Assembly (NCBI GenBank): GCA_030066015.1
Contig: JASJCL010000012.1
Location: 62,001 to 126,000, forward strand
Direction: 5' to 3'
Origin: Desulfosarcinaceae bacterium
Lineage (GTDB): Bacteria > Desulfobacterota > Desulfobacteria > Desulfobacterales > Desulfosarcinaceae
Length of the DNA stretch: 64,000 bases
In this document: piece by piece, positions 34,541 through 43,510 of the stretch
How positions within the stretch are numbered: position 1 is the first letter of the stretch
Layout: every line of letters begins with the position of its first letter
Made by a program: the position numbers and the translations under genes
The notes under the pieces: model-generated
The model's input: the letters and a program-made list of their open reading frames with translations, nothing else
Told to the model about the DNA's origin: nothing
The model's database searches: none

Positions 34541-35281
34541 TTAGGCTGAGTCACGCTTGCCGTTATCGGTACCTGCTGGTGGGGGCAGTATGTCCATCAA
34601 TTCACTTCGAATGGCATACAGATGCTGGGCCATCCAATGGGCCGCATCGGCACTATCCCCCTTTTCTACGGCCGCCACCACCTGCCGGGCAGAGGTGATC
34701 GACTGCGTCCGATAGGCCTCGGTAAGACGAGCGGTGTCCAGACCGCCGTGCTGGGCCACGACCTTATCCAGGACAAGCTTGGTCAGCTCGCAGATGACCC
34801 GGTTGCCGGTGGCCTCCGCCAGTTGGAAATGAAATTGAAGGTCAACTCTGAGGAAATGGCGGTAGTCGGCATGGTCGCCGGCGAGCCGGCGGAGTATCCG
34901 ATGCAGCGCCGCGATCTGGGTGCTGTCCGCCCGCTCCGCAGCCAGGGCGGCCGTCTTGCATTCCAGCAGCTCACGGGCCTCCATCAGCTCGATAAGCGAT
35001 CCGGCGCCGAGGGCCGCCTTGAGCGTCAATAGACCGGCGTCGCTCGCAGCGTCCAGGGTGACGAAGGTCCCCTTGCCATGAACGGCTTCCAGAACCCCGG
35101 TAACGACCAGCGCGTTGATCGCCTCGCGCACTGAGGAGCGTCCAACGCCAAGCAGGATCGCCAACTCGCGCTGGGCCGGCAGCCGGCTGCCGGGCGTAAG
35201 ATCGCCAGAACGAATTTTGGCCAGAATCTGTTCGGCCACCATCTCCGGCGCCGACGGCTTGTGAATGGTTGTGAAATGCAT
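34541..35281 (-). CDS. GntR/FadR family regulator with FCD domain (hydroxyproline operon)
   Basis: A 246-residue regulator. Residues about 11-75 are a GntR winged helix (MVAEQILAKIRSGDLTPGSRLPAQRELAILLGVGRSSVREAINALVVTGVLE) with the SSVREA recognition helix. Residues about 90-225 are an FCD ligand domain (ELMEARELLECKTAALAAERA... DLQFHFQLAEATGN). It heads the operon with the reductase and dehydratase genes, spaced 9 bases from the next gene. A TGGCCAGACCA site (35313-35323), one mismatch from a perfect TGGTC-N-GACCA palindrome, lies 32 bases upstream and suits autoregulation. Hydroxyproline or pyrroline-2-carboxylate would be the likely ligand. Confidence 0.9.
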   Translation of the reverse strand: MHFTTIHKPSAPEMVAEQILAKIRSGDLTPGSRLPAQRELAILLGVGRSSVREAINALVVTGVLEAVHGKGTFVTLDAASDAGLLTLKAALGAGSLIELMEARELLECKTAALAAERADSTQIAALHRILRRLAGDHADYRHFLRVDLQFHFQLAEATGNRVICELTKLVLDKVVAQHGGLDTARLTEAYRTQSITSARQVVAAVEKGDSADAAHWMAQHLYAIRSELMDILPPPAGTDNGKRDSA

Positions 35282-35312
35282 GCAGCCTCTGGGGTTATGG
35301 GCGTCTTTGAGT

Positions 35313-35323
35313 TGGCCAGACCA
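35313..35323. promoter_or_regulatory. Candidate GntR (FadR-type) operator upstream of the hydroxyproline operon
   Basis: TGGCCAGACCA matches the FadR-type pattern TGGTC-N-GACCA with one mismatch. It lies 32 bases before the start of the GntR gene. A nearly identical but perfect site is found at the other GntR gene (48639-48655). Confidence 0.45.
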
Positions 35324-35516
35324 TCAGGCACCATCTTCCACGATCCGGTATCGACAGCGACCCACAGCGCTCAATCCGCTCTCGATCGGCCCCGGATGCC
35401 CAAGCGGTCCATTTCAGGTACCGGCTGAAACACTAAGGGAGCGCAGGGGCCCCCGAATCACGGCGTCCCTAAATTATCACAAGGCGGGTGGGACGGCAAA
35501 AAATAATGGTGTTGGC

Positions 35517-36158
35517 TCAACGCCCTGCATACATCTTCATCAGCGCCCACCACAAGAAGGGAATCCCAAGCAGGGTGAGGAGCCCCATCAATCCCAGCAG
35601 AAAGTCCTCAAACGTCATCTTGCGATCGTTCGCGGTATGCCCGGCCGGTGCATCGAACCAATCCGTAGCGGTGAGTCGCCAACGCCGCACAAAGCCCAAA
35701 ATGGCCAAGCCCACCACCCACATCCCGTGATAGAGCGGCGCAAGCCCACGCCAGCTGAAGCTGGGATCGAGGAGGGCATGGGCAGGGTCGTCGGGGTGGT
35801 AGTAGACCGTCACCGCCGCTCCCTTGCGATAGGTGTTGCGCATGGCGCGGATCGATTCATCATTGGTGGCGGCGCCTGCGTAGCGGATGCGGTGACCGGC
35901 ATAGGCGGCGCCGTTCACCGTGTAGGTGTAGGTCAATTCGAGGCTGGCCCTGGCCACCCCTTCGCGCAGAGGGCCGCGGGAGAGATGACTGGAGATCACT
36001 TCCCCGGCGACAGACGGCCAGCCAGGACTCGAAAGGATGTGTCCGGTGCGCACGACGCCACCCCCCAGCAATGCCACCCCGACCAGAAAGAGGTAGGGCC
36101 ACACGCTGTGACGGCCCAACCATTTCAGATGGCGCCGCCAGCCGTCCGCGATTGCCAT
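35517..36158 (-). CDS. DUF3592 membrane protein
   Basis: A 213-residue membrane protein. An N-terminal helix (about 19-38) is followed by an extracytoplasmic region with the DUF3592 pattern GWPSVAGEVISSHLS... LELTYTYTVNGAAYAGHRIRYA... RKGAAVTVYYHPDDPAHALLDP. Two C-terminal helices (about 145-162 and 185-205) then follow. The pattern of a beta-rich domain between membrane helices is typical of the family. Function is unknown. It stands alone between the GntR operon and the VWA/OmpA gene, 235 bases from the former. A possible terminator (AGGGA...TCCCT arms near 35436-35475) lies downstream on the minus strand. Confidence 0.8.
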   Translation of the reverse strand: MAIADGWRRHLKWLGRHSVWPYLFLVGVALLGGGVVRTGHILSSPGWPSVAGEVISSHLSRGPLREGVARASLELTYTYTVNGAAYAGHRIRYAGAATNDESIRAMRNTYRKGAAVTVYYHPDDPAHALLDPSFSWRGLAPLYHGMWVVGLAILGFVRRWRLTATDWFDAPAGHTANDRKMTFEDFLLGLMGLLTLLGIPFLWWALMKMYAGR

Positions 36159-36476
36159 GGCACCCCCCTATCCCCCTGGTACGAATGATCCTGAGACCCG
36201 TCACCGGCCAATGGGCCAGATAGACCCCACCTGGCTGGCCGCCACCCCATCCCCCGCCGCTGGTGAGACGGCATGGGTCGTCGGCTGTCCTACCAGATGG
36301 CGTCGGAGCAGGCAAGCACCCTGAACAGCGCGAATGGGCCTCAACCGGGGCGGTTGCGGGAGTGGCGGTGCGGCAGGTAGCGACGGGTGGCGCGCTATCC
36401 AATGACAAAACGGACGGCGGGCGTCCGGCGAAACCGGACGCCCGCCGCGGTGATGCCTGAGGGAGGCGGGGGAGGA
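36159..36476 (-). other. Gap between VWA/OmpA gene and DUF3592 gene
   Basis: These 318 bases hold the strong terminator at 36415-36447 and the upstream region of the DUF3592 gene. A frame spanning 35860-36408 runs through the DUF3592 gene in another register and is not called. Nothing else is seen. Confidence 0.45.
36415..36447 (-). terminator. Terminator of the VWA/OmpA gene
   Basis: Perfect 14-bp stem (36415-36428 with 36434-36447, core GGCGGGCGTCCGG) with a 5-base CGAAA loop. On the minus strand it is followed by GTCCGTTTTGTC, a modest U run. It lies 29 bases beyond the stop at 36477. Confidence 0.8.
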
Positions 36477-38582
36477 CTACTCGGGAGCGGCGTACTCCAG
36501 CGCCACTGTCACCGTGCGGTTGAGGGCACGGCCTTCGGGCAGGGCATTGTCGTACAGCGGCGCAAAGGGACCCGCCCCCGAGTAGGACAGCTTACCCGGA
36601 GCTGAAATCCCCGCCAGGGCGATCTGGTCGTTCACCACGATAGCTCGCCGGTCTGACAGCGCCAGGTTGTAGTCATCCTTGCCAATGTTGTCGGTGTGCC
36701 CGGTGATGGTCACCTGGGCTTCGGGAAACTTCTGCAACCGCTGAATGATGCGGTTCATGATGATCTGGTTGCGATCCTTGACCTCGTCACTGTCGTAGTC
36801 GAAGAGGATCAGAGCATACTTCTCGCGGACACGGTATCCTTGGCGCTCCGCCAACTGCTGCTTGCGCTGAACGTAGCGCACCTCCACCAGATCATCGCTC
36901 TCCTTCTCCAGTACTTTGCCCTCTTTGTCGGTAATGGTCAGCCGGGCGGCGAGGGTCTCAAAGCCGGCCAGTCGGTCCAGGCCGAACGCCTCCACCGCAA
37001 AATCGATCTCGCTGGGCGGATCTCCCTGCCCTTCGCGGACGGCAAGCGGGGTGTCGTTGCCATACAGGTCTACCCGCCAGGTGGCGACGCCCGCTTCGGC
37101 GCTCACCTCGGGCCGGAGCAGAATCTTCTCCGTATCGGTGACGGCCTGGAAATAGGTGCTCTGAACGGTATCCAGAATGGCGGGATGGTCGCTCAGAATC
37201 TCCACCCTGCGGTTTTCGGCCTGACCTTCGGGATTGCGGCTGGTGCTGGGAGCCGATGGCAGGTTCTGGGCGACGATCTGAATGCGCTCGGCCGGAATGG
37301 ACCAGATGTAGCGCAGATAGGCGCGCACTGCTTCGGCACGACTGTTGGAGAGATCCTGGCGCCCCTTTTCCACGCCCACGTTGGCGTTGCAGCCCACAAG
37401 GGTCACCTTGGCGTCCGCATGTTCCCGCAAGCGCTTGCCGATGATGTTGAGAACGTGGGCGTATTTTTCCATCACACCGCGCAACTCTTTGTCATCAAAG
37501 GTCTTGGTGGCGGCCAGATCGGGCAGCAGCTGGTACTTCGGTGGCAATTCGGACTGGCCCTCGGCAAAGTAGATGTGATTGAGCAGGGGGGCACTGTCCA
37601 GGGTGGTGATCTCTTCAATGGTCACCTGGCTGGGTGCCAAGCCGAGGAGTCCCTCCGGCGCGTGCAGGAACCGATAGGTCACCACGTAACGGTGCAGGAT
37701 GGTGGTGGCGAACGCTTCGAAGATGGGCACCAGTTCACTGGCGGAAGCGGCCTTCCAGGTTCTGCCACCGGCGACCCCGGCGAATTGCTCCAAAAAGGGG
37801 TCCGTGGTGGCGGCGGGCGTAAAATCCACCGCATAGGCCGTGAAGTTGTCAATGGGGCCGGCGGCATCCAGCAGACGATCGGTTTTCACCTCGCTGTTGA
37901 GGTCTTTGCCGTCGCTGAACACCACCAGGAATTTGTTCTCCTTGGCCGGCATGCTGCGGATGATCTCCAACCCGGCGGCCACTCCGTCATAGAGATAGGT
38001 CCCGGTGGTGAGCCCTTTTTGAAAGCTGGTTTCGAAGAAGCCCCGCAGTGCGCCGATGTCGGCAGAGTTGAAGCTGTTCAACCGCAGATCCTGTCCCCCC
38101 ACCGACATGGTCTGCTTTTCGTCGAAGACAACTGCATGGATATTATCGATGGGACGCACCGTCTGGTAAAAGGCCTCCAGGGCTTCCATCAAGGGCGCCA
38201 CCGCTCCCCGCTGCTTCATGGAGAAGGAGTTGTCCACCACCAGGACGATATTCAGGGGGATATCCAGATCGGTCTCGAGCGGTTCCACGCTGAGGATCTT
38301 CGCCTGGCGATTGCCCTGGCTGAGCCGAAAATCGGCCAACCCCAGCCCCAGGATGGGTGCGTCGGTCTGATCGCGGGCGGAGACCACCAGCTTACCAGCG
38401 GCGACCTCCTGGAACGAAAGCGCTGTGGCCGTTTCCGGGCCTTGCAGGGCCAGTGGGGCCGCCGTGGTCTCATCGTCCGCTGGGGACGATTGGGGGGTGT
38501 CAGTGCCATCAGTGGACCACGCCGGCGTATGGATCAAGAGCAGCCCGCAAACAAGCAGGGCCGCAAGAAAACACCTCTTCAT
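36477..38582 (-). CDS. Secreted von Willebrand A protein with two OmpA-like domains
   Basis: A 701-residue exported protein. A signal peptide (MKRCFLAALLVCGLLLIHTPAWS) is followed by a VWA domain at about 110-300 with an intact MIDAS (VVDNSFSM, then Thr and Asp positions in GTYLYDG and FSDGKDLNS). Two OmpA C-terminal type domains follow. The first is at about 335-465 (NHIYFAEGQSELPP... VTLVGCNANVGVEKGRQDLSNSRAEAVRAYL... ENRRVEI), and the second at about 575-695 (ALILFDYDSDEVKDRN... VTITGHTDNIGKDDYNLALSDRRA... RALNRTV). They are separated by a beta-rich linker. OmpA domains bind peptidoglycan diaminopimelate, so the protein is likely periplasmic and wall-anchored, with the VWA as a metal-dependent binding module. 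The partner is unknown. GAGGAGG precedes the ATG. Confidence 0.85.
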   Translation of the reverse strand: MKRCFLAALLVCGLLLIHTPAWSTDGTDTPQSSPADDETTAAPLALQGPETATALSFQEVAAGKLVVSARDQTDAPILGLGLADFRLSQGNRQAKILSVEPLETDLDIPLNIVLVVDNSFSMKQRGAVAPLMEALEAFYQTVRPIDNIHAVVFDEKQTMSVGGQDLRLNSFNSADIGALRGFFETSFQKGLTTGTYLYDGVAAGLEIIRSMPAKENKFLVVFSDGKDLNSEVKTDRLLDAAGPIDNFTAYAVDFTPAATTDPFLEQFAGVAGGRTWKAASASELVPIFEAFATTILHRYVVTYRFLHAPEGLLGLAPSQVTIEEITTLDSAPLLNHIYFAEGQSELPPKYQLLPDLAATKTFDDKELRGVMEKYAHVLNIIGKRLREHADAKVTLVGCNANVGVEKGRQDLSNSRAEAVRAYLRYIWSIPAERIQIVAQNLPSAPSTSRNPEGQAENRRVEILSDHPAILDTVQSTYFQAVTDTEKILLRPEVSAEAGVATWRVDLYGNDTPLAVREGQGDPPSEIDFAVEAFGLDRLAGFETLAARLTITDKEGKVLEKESDDLVEVRYVQRKQQLAERQGYRVREKYALILFDYDSDEVKDRNQIIMNRIIQRLQKFPEAQVTITGHTDNIGKDDYNLALSDRRAIVVNDQIALAGISAPGKLSYSGAGPFAPLYDNALPEGRALNRTVTVALEYAAPE

Positions 38583-39058
38583 CGTTTCCTCCTCAGTAGG
38601 TCAAGTTGTCAATTGGCGGTAGCGGCCTCTGTTCGCCGCGTTCGTTCAGGGTATCTCCAGTTGCAGCAACAGGTCGCCGCATATCCGGGTTCAATGCGCG
38701 GCCTCGAGTTGCCGCGACGTCGAGTTCAGTGCCTGTCGATCCGGCCGGGGATGGCGGGAGAGGGTGGCACTGCGCACCTGGGATAGTGCGTCTGCAGGTG
38801 AGGGCAATAAACTCTGCAACCATCGTACCAGCCCAATCAGATACCGATCAGAACGGCTGCGCTAACCATTTACAAACCATCTCGGTGATCGTCTTCGGGG
38901 ACCCTCGCGACCATAATTACGGATTTTGCCGGTTGGGTTACCTTTTTGGAACCAGGGGCCGCCGTCCGAAAAAGGCGGGCTGGATTGGGCGCAAGTGACG
39001 CTGGATCGATGGATGGGGCCTGTGGGGATGTGGGTATCCAGGCGCCGGTGGGGTGGTT
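38583..39058. other. Gap between plsB and the VWA/OmpA gene
   Basis: 476 bases between two leftward genes. It should contain the promoter of the VWA/OmpA gene and the end of the plsB transcript. I see GC-rich segments but no confident promoter, terminator or small gene. Confidence 0.4.
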
Positions 39059-41659
39059 TCAGGAGATATGGGAAAGCAGGCGCTCCAATCCTCTGGCCTC
39101 CGCCTGCAGGAAGGCGACGGGATCGGCCTGATCTTTGAGGCGGTCCTGATAGTGGCCTGCGGCGGACTGGAAGATGGGCCGTGAGAGCGCTTCGATGCCA
39201 TCGATACGACCCAATTTAAAGAGCCGTTTTCCGGTCTGATGGATCTGCTTGGCGGTCACATTGAGGTTGCGGTGCCCATTCTTGGAAACCGCCTGGAGAT
39301 GTGCGGAGACCGTAATCCAATAACTTTCCAGCAGGGGTTTCAACAGGCCGGCCAGCAAGACCAGGCGACGGCGGCCCTCGGCGGTGAGCCGGTAGGTGTC
39401 GGGCAGGTGGGCATGGGGCATCATGATGGCCTCGTCCATGAAGGCCTTGAGTGTTTTGCGCAGGCGCCAGTTGGGGGAGCGATCCACATCTGGTGGAAAT
39501 TCATCACTGAGCCGCACCTCGATATCCGTCATGACCGGTGGCAGATCCTCGGCCGTAAACTGAAATGTATCCCGGACGAGGACCGCGAGCGCCGTCACAG
39601 CGGCCGGCAGGAGCACGGGCAAACAGCCGTTTTTGTAATACTCCAACATTTGGCGCCGGCCTGAGCGGACCCGGTAACGGGCTTCGGTCATGGTGCGGGC
39701 GTCGGCCTCCCCGCGGTAGCGCCGGCGAACCCATTTCTGGCGCAAAAAGTCGTCGAGGACAAAACCGATGGCGTGGCGGCGATCGAGCATGAGCGTATCG
39801 GCCAACTCTACGCCCTGACTGAAGAGATAGTTCAGATAGACATCCACCTGCTCATGGAGCGCATCCAAAGTGAGCCCCTTGGCCGGTGCGTTCAGGAGTG
39901 CGGCAGCCACCAGCCCCTGGGCGGAGACGACGGTCAGACGGTTGATCCGGCAGAGGGTGTGCTCGGCGATACGGCGGCAGAGTGCGCCGGCCGCTTTACC
40001 CGTGAGTCTGGTGCCCTCCAGGCCAGCCGCTTGGCGGAGATCGCTGAACTGTATTGGCTGACCGAAGCGCACGTAAATTCGCCCGTAGCGAGACCGCAAC
40101 AATTTGCGGGCCCTGATCAATTGTTGAAAGTTCTCCGGTGACTTCTCGCCCCCACGGGTTTCGTGGAGGTAGGCCCCCTCTTCGGGCACCCGGTCGTACC
40201 CCAAGTACACCGGCACAAAGGCCAAATCTTCGCAGGCCCCGTTGCGCAGGGCGTTGATCAGAATGGTCAGCATCCCCAGCTTGGGTGCCAGGAGACGCCC
40301 GGTCCGGCTGCGGCCGCCCTCAATGAACACGCCGATGTTAAACCCGCTGGCCAGAAGGGTATGGATGTACTCGGCGAATACCGTGGCGTAGAATACGGCG
40401 CCTTTAAAGGAGCGTCTCACGAAAAAGGCCCCGAAACGTCGCAACAGCCCGCCGATGGGCCAGAAGGCCAAGTTGCGACCGGCAAAGAAATGGGGACTGG
40501 GCAGGTGTTGCTGCACCAGTGCATAGGCCAGCACCAGGGAGTCCAGATTGCTGCGATGGCAGGGAACGAAGATCAAGGGCCCTTTCTGGGCGGCCTGCTT
40601 TACGGGCCGCAAGCCCTCGGGCTGAACGCTGAGCCCGTCAAAGATCCGTTCCAGTAGCAACGGTGCCAGGATGCGGCCCACGCCGATCACCTTGGGATCG
40701 ATGCGGGCGGCGATCTCGTCAACATACCCCATTGCCTCCTGGTACACTTTTCCCATGGGCAGGTTGCGTCGTCTGGCCCATCGTTTGAGAAAGCGCTGCA
40801 TGCGGGAGGAGGAGAGCAGTCGCTGCTGCAACTCCTCGTGGGTCTTAAGGACCGGACCGGTTATGCTGGCGCGGTGGCGATTTAGGGTGGCAAACAAGCG
40901 TCGGCGCAGCTCCAGGGCGCAGCGATCCTTGGACCAGGCCGCTGCCGCAGCCTTGCGCTGAATTCGCTCCAAATCGATGGGATCGGAGAATTCCATGGTG
41001 ACACTGCGGGAGCGGAACAGGAGAGCATAAAGTCGACGCAGCCGCCCTGGGCGATGGGGCGGTCCAAAGATCAGGTCCAGGAATCGGGGAGCCTCGCTGG
41101 AGGGGCGCTTGGAGAAGAGCAGCAGCTGGGGCACCAGATAGACGCTGCGACGGGTACGTTTCTGCCAGGAGAGCAACTGCCGCAGGGGGTCGGGCTGCTC
41201 CTTCACCCTCAGACGATAGAATTCGTTCTTGTCCAGAAGGCTGCAGAACAATGCGCCCACGTCCTTGGGCAGCCAATTGGTCAGATCCCGGTCGATCGCT
41301 GGGGGGCGTCGCGACACCCACCGCCAGAATCGCGCCAGCCCATGGCGCAGCATGTGGCCGCGGACGCGCCACGTCTGGAGCAGAATGCTGGTCTGATTGA
41401 GGGCCCACAGCGGTGCCGGGATTCCAGCCCGGCCGTGGGCGTAGGCTGCCCCGAACCACTCCAGGTTACTGCTGATCTTTGATACGTAGACGACGACGGC
41501 ATCCGGTGGCAGTTCGCGAATTATCTGGCTCTGGGCACGGTTGAGCGCCACGGCGCCAAACAGATGACCCAGGATCGTCCCGGCCATGCCCGTCGATCCA
41601 ATGGAGAGAAAGTGGCCGCAGAAGGCGGCCGGGAGTTGCGGTAGTTTCGATGGTGCCAT
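39059..41659 (-). CDS. plsB: Glycerol-3-phosphate 1-O-acyltransferase, PlsB type
   Basis: An 866-residue membrane-associated enzyme that acylates glycerol-3-phosphate at position 1, the first step of phospholipid synthesis. The four acyltransferase blocks are seen near the middle: FVPCHRSNLDSLVLAY (HX4D catalytic pair), GAFFVRRSFKGAVFYA, GVFIEGGRSRTGRLLAPK, and AFVPVYLGYDRVPEEGAY. Length is slightly above E. coli PlsB (807). The N-terminal 300 residues resemble the PlsB regulatory region and the C-terminal part is helical. Acyl-CoA or acyl-ACP is the donor in the family. It is a single-gene unit between envelope protein genes. The start at 41659 is supported only by a weak GGAAG. Confidence 0.92.
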   Translation of the reverse strand: MAPSKLPQLPAAFCGHFLSIGSTGMAGTILGHLFGAVALNRAQSQIIRELPPDAVVVYVSKISSNLEWFGAAYAHGRAGIPAPLWALNQTSILLQTWRVRGHMLRHGLARFWRWVSRRPPAIDRDLTNWLPKDVGALFCSLLDKNEFYRLRVKEQPDPLRQLLSWQKRTRRSVYLVPQLLLFSKRPSSEAPRFLDLIFGPPHRPGRLRRLYALLFRSRSVTMEFSDPIDLERIQRKAAAAAWSKDRCALELRRRLFATLNRHRASITGPVLKTHEELQQRLLSSSRMQRFLKRWARRRNLPMGKVYQEAMGYVDEIAARIDPKVIGVGRILAPLLLERIFDGLSVQPEGLRPVKQAAQKGPLIFVPCHRSNLDSLVLAYALVQQHLPSPHFFAGRNLAFWPIGGLLRRFGAFFVRRSFKGAVFYATVFAEYIHTLLASGFNIGVFIEGGRSRTGRLLAPKLGMLTILINALRNGACEDLAFVPVYLGYDRVPEEGAYLHETRGGEKSPENFQQLIRARKLLRSRYGRIYVRFGQPIQFSDLRQAAGLEGTRLTGKAAGALCRRIAEHTLCRINRLTVVSAQGLVAAALLNAPAKGLTLDALHEQVDVYLNYLFSQGVELADTLMLDRRHAIGFVLDDFLRQKWVRRRYRGEADARTMTEARYRVRSGRRQMLEYYKNGCLPVLLPAAVTALAVLVRDTFQFTAEDLPPVMTDIEVRLSDEFPPDVDRSPNWRLRKTLKAFMDEAIMMPHAHLPDTYRLTAEGRRRLVLLAGLLKPLLESYWITVSAHLQAVSKNGHRNLNVTAKQIHQTGKRLFKLGRIDGIEALSRPIFQSAAGHYQDRLKDQADPVAFLQAEARGLERLLSHIS

Positions 41660-41841
41660 CGGTCTTCCGGATTCTGACGCTTTAACCGAATTGTCCTCGG
41701 CTGACCTCTGGGGTGGCTGGAGCCAGCATTGCGCAGTGGATTTGGGAATGAGAAAGCCTAAACCCCAGGGGGGTAAAAGTCAAACGCCCCCGACGCGCGT
41801 CATAGGCCGATGGAATGGTGGGACACGCACCTATCCGGCAG

Positions 41842-42636
41842 CTACCCGCGCCTGTTCCCTCGAACAGGTGGCGTGTGACGATGGCTGCGTCCGCCGTGGG
41901 TTGGCCGGCCCAGGCGCTGTCCATCGGGGGGCAGCATGGGCAGAATCCGATGTTGGATGCGAGGCTGGGTTGCCCGCGGGTGCGAAGAGTGGCCAAACTT
42001 GCTGTGGCTGGGGTGGCGATGGCGATGTCCGCTGCGATACCCAGAGCGATGGTCCTTGCCATATGAATGATGCTTGCCTTTCCCGAAACGGTGGTGCCCG
42101 TGGGAATGCGACGTGAATCCATGCTGTTTGGGAGGCGTGTAATGGAAGCGATGGCGCAGGCGCTGATGGTGATTTCGGTAGGTGGGTGCTGGGGTATGGT
42201 AGTAATGGCGGTATTTGACAATCACCCGAGAGGATTCAGTCGAATCGTAGCCGGTCTCGATTTCCGGGGGTGCTGAATGCGCCGCTGGATATTCCGGATA
42301 CGGTTCGATGATGGGAGCGGGCGGTATGACGATGGTCACGGCTTGTGCAGCCGCTGGTTCCTGCGGCGGGTTCGTCTCGGTCGCTGCCGGCGGAAGGGCG
42401 GCGCTTTCTGTGGCCGCCTCCGGGGCCGCCTCCGGGGCAGCCTCCGGCCGTTGGTAGGGCGCTGCTTCGACAAAAATCCGTGCGTTCAAGACCTCTTCCG
42501 GAGGCGGATCGCTGCTGAAGTGGTGAACGCCGTCATCATCCACCCAGGTGTAGATGTCGGCCACTGAAGGTGGCGCGAACACTGCCAACATACAGGCGGA
42601 AACAAAGAGCGATGTAACGGTTTTGGGAATGGGCAT
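41842..42636 (-). CDS. Secreted DUF4124 protein with long histidine-rich tail
   Basis: A 264-residue exported protein. Start 42636 is chosen because a perfect AAGGAGGTG lies upstream and a signal peptide follows (MPIPKTVTSLFVSACMLAVFAPPSVA). Residues about 27-60 are a DUF4124 module (DIYTWVDDDGVHHFSSDPPPEE), a short beta domain common in proteobacterial envelope proteins. A Pro-Glu-Ala-rich linker with PEAAPEAA repeats follows. From about residue 150 the chain is dominated by His, Arg, Lys, Gly, Ser and Tyr (HYYHTPAPTYRNHHQRLRHRFH...), suggesting metal binding or polyanion contact. Function is unknown. A gap of 152 bases holding a terminator separates it from liv cluster 2. Confidence 0.75.
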   Translation of the reverse strand: MPIPKTVTSLFVSACMLAVFAPPSVADIYTWVDDDGVHHFSSDPPPEEVLNARIFVEAAPYQRPEAAPEAAPEAATESAALPPAATETNPPQEPAAAQAVTIVIPPAPIIEPYPEYPAAHSAPPEIETGYDSTESSRVIVKYRHYYHTPAPTYRNHHQRLRHRFHYTPPKQHGFTSHSHGHHRFGKGKHHSYGKDHRSGYRSGHRHRHPSHSKFGHSSHPRATQPRIQHRILPMLPPDGQRLGRPTHGGRSHRHTPPVRGNRRG

Positions 42637-42721
42637 GGGCACCTCCTTCGAGCCGTTTAGACCCGCTGTCCATACCCCCAACCTAAGCTTGGCAACCGCA
42701 AGGTCAAGTCGATCTGTCAAC

Positions 42722-42756
42722 GCCAACGCCGCAGGAGCAGCCCCTGCGGCGTTGGC
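42722..42756 (-). terminator. Hairpin after liv cluster 2
   Basis: Perfect 14-bp arms GCCAACGCCGCAGG (42722-42735) and CCTGCGGCGTTGGC (42743-42756) with a 7-base loop, 33 bases after the livF stop on the minus strand. The U tract is absent on the minus strand, so it may need Rho or act as a 3'-end stabiliser. Confidence 0.65.
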
Positions 42757-42788
42757 TCGCAATTAATATATAGGGTGATTCTTGGCGG

Positions 42789-43505
42789 TTACTCACCCAG
42801 ATAGGCCTTGCGGATCTCCTCGTTATGCAGCAGCTTGTCGGCGTCATCCTCCATGGTCACTGTGCCGGTTTCGAGGACATATCCCCGCTGAGCGGCCTGC
42901 AGGGCCAGGTTGGCGTTCTGCTCCACCAGAAGGATGGTCATCCCCTCGCTTTCGTTAACGTCATGGATGATGTCGAAGATCCTCTGGACGATGAGGGGTG
43001 CCAGCCCCAGGGAGGGCTCGTCCATGAGGAGCACCTTGGGGCGTGTCATCAGAGCGCGGGCGATGGCCAGCATCTGCTGCTCTCCCCCGCTGAGGGTACC
43101 TCCCTGCTGTTTGGTGCGATCCCGCAGAACAGGGAACAAATCGTAGACCCGTTCCATATCCTTTTCAATACCGGCCCTGTCCTTCCGATAAAAGGCCCCC
43201 AGTTCGAGATTTTCATGAACCGTCAGGCGCGGAAAGATGCGCCGTCCCTCGGGCACTTGGCAGAGCCCCATGATGGGCAGCTTTTCGGCCATGAGGCCGC
43301 TGATGGATTTGCCCTGATAGAGAATATCGCCCTTGTCGATGGGGACGATGCCGCAGGTCGCCATGAGAGTGGTGCTTTTGCCGGCCCCGTTGGCCCCGAT
43401 GATGGCGACGATCTCGCCGGGGAAGACCTTTAGCGAAATTCCCTTGAGGGCCTTGATACTGCCATAGCTCGAATAGACGTCCTTCAGTTCCAGTATCGGC
43501 TCCAT
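42789..43505 (-). CDS. livF: Branched-chain amino acid ABC transporter ATP-binding protein LivF (cluster 2)
   Basis: A 238-residue ATPase. Walker A GANGAGKST is near residues 38-46. LivF marks include GLCQVPEGRRIFPRLTVHENLELGAF, LSGGEQQMLAIARALMTRPKVLLMDEPSLGLAPLIVQRIFDII and LVEQNANLALQAAQRGYVLE; it ends IRKAYLGE. All catalytic residues are intact. It is the last gene of the GntR-livG-livK-livH-livM-livF operon, 5 bases after livM. Similarity to the LivF of cluster 1 is obvious through the same motifs, but many substitutions show they are not recent duplicates. Confidence 0.96.
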   Translation of the reverse strand: MEPILELKDVYSSYGSIKALKGISLKVFPGEIVAIIGANGAGKSTTLMATCGIVPIDKGDILYQGKSISGLMAEKLPIMGLCQVPEGRRIFPRLTVHENLELGAFYRKDRAGIEKDMERVYDLFPVLRDRTKQQGGTLSGGEQQMLAIARALMTRPKVLLMDEPSLGLAPLIVQRIFDIIHDVNESEGMTILLVEQNANLALQAAQRGYVLETGTVTMEDDADKLLHNEEIRKAYLGE

Positions 43506-43510
43506 GCCCG

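Noticed and set aside
36696-38786. 696-codon frame antisense to the VWA/OmpA gene
   Set aside because: It spans beyond the gene end only by chance; the sense frame has signal peptide and domains.
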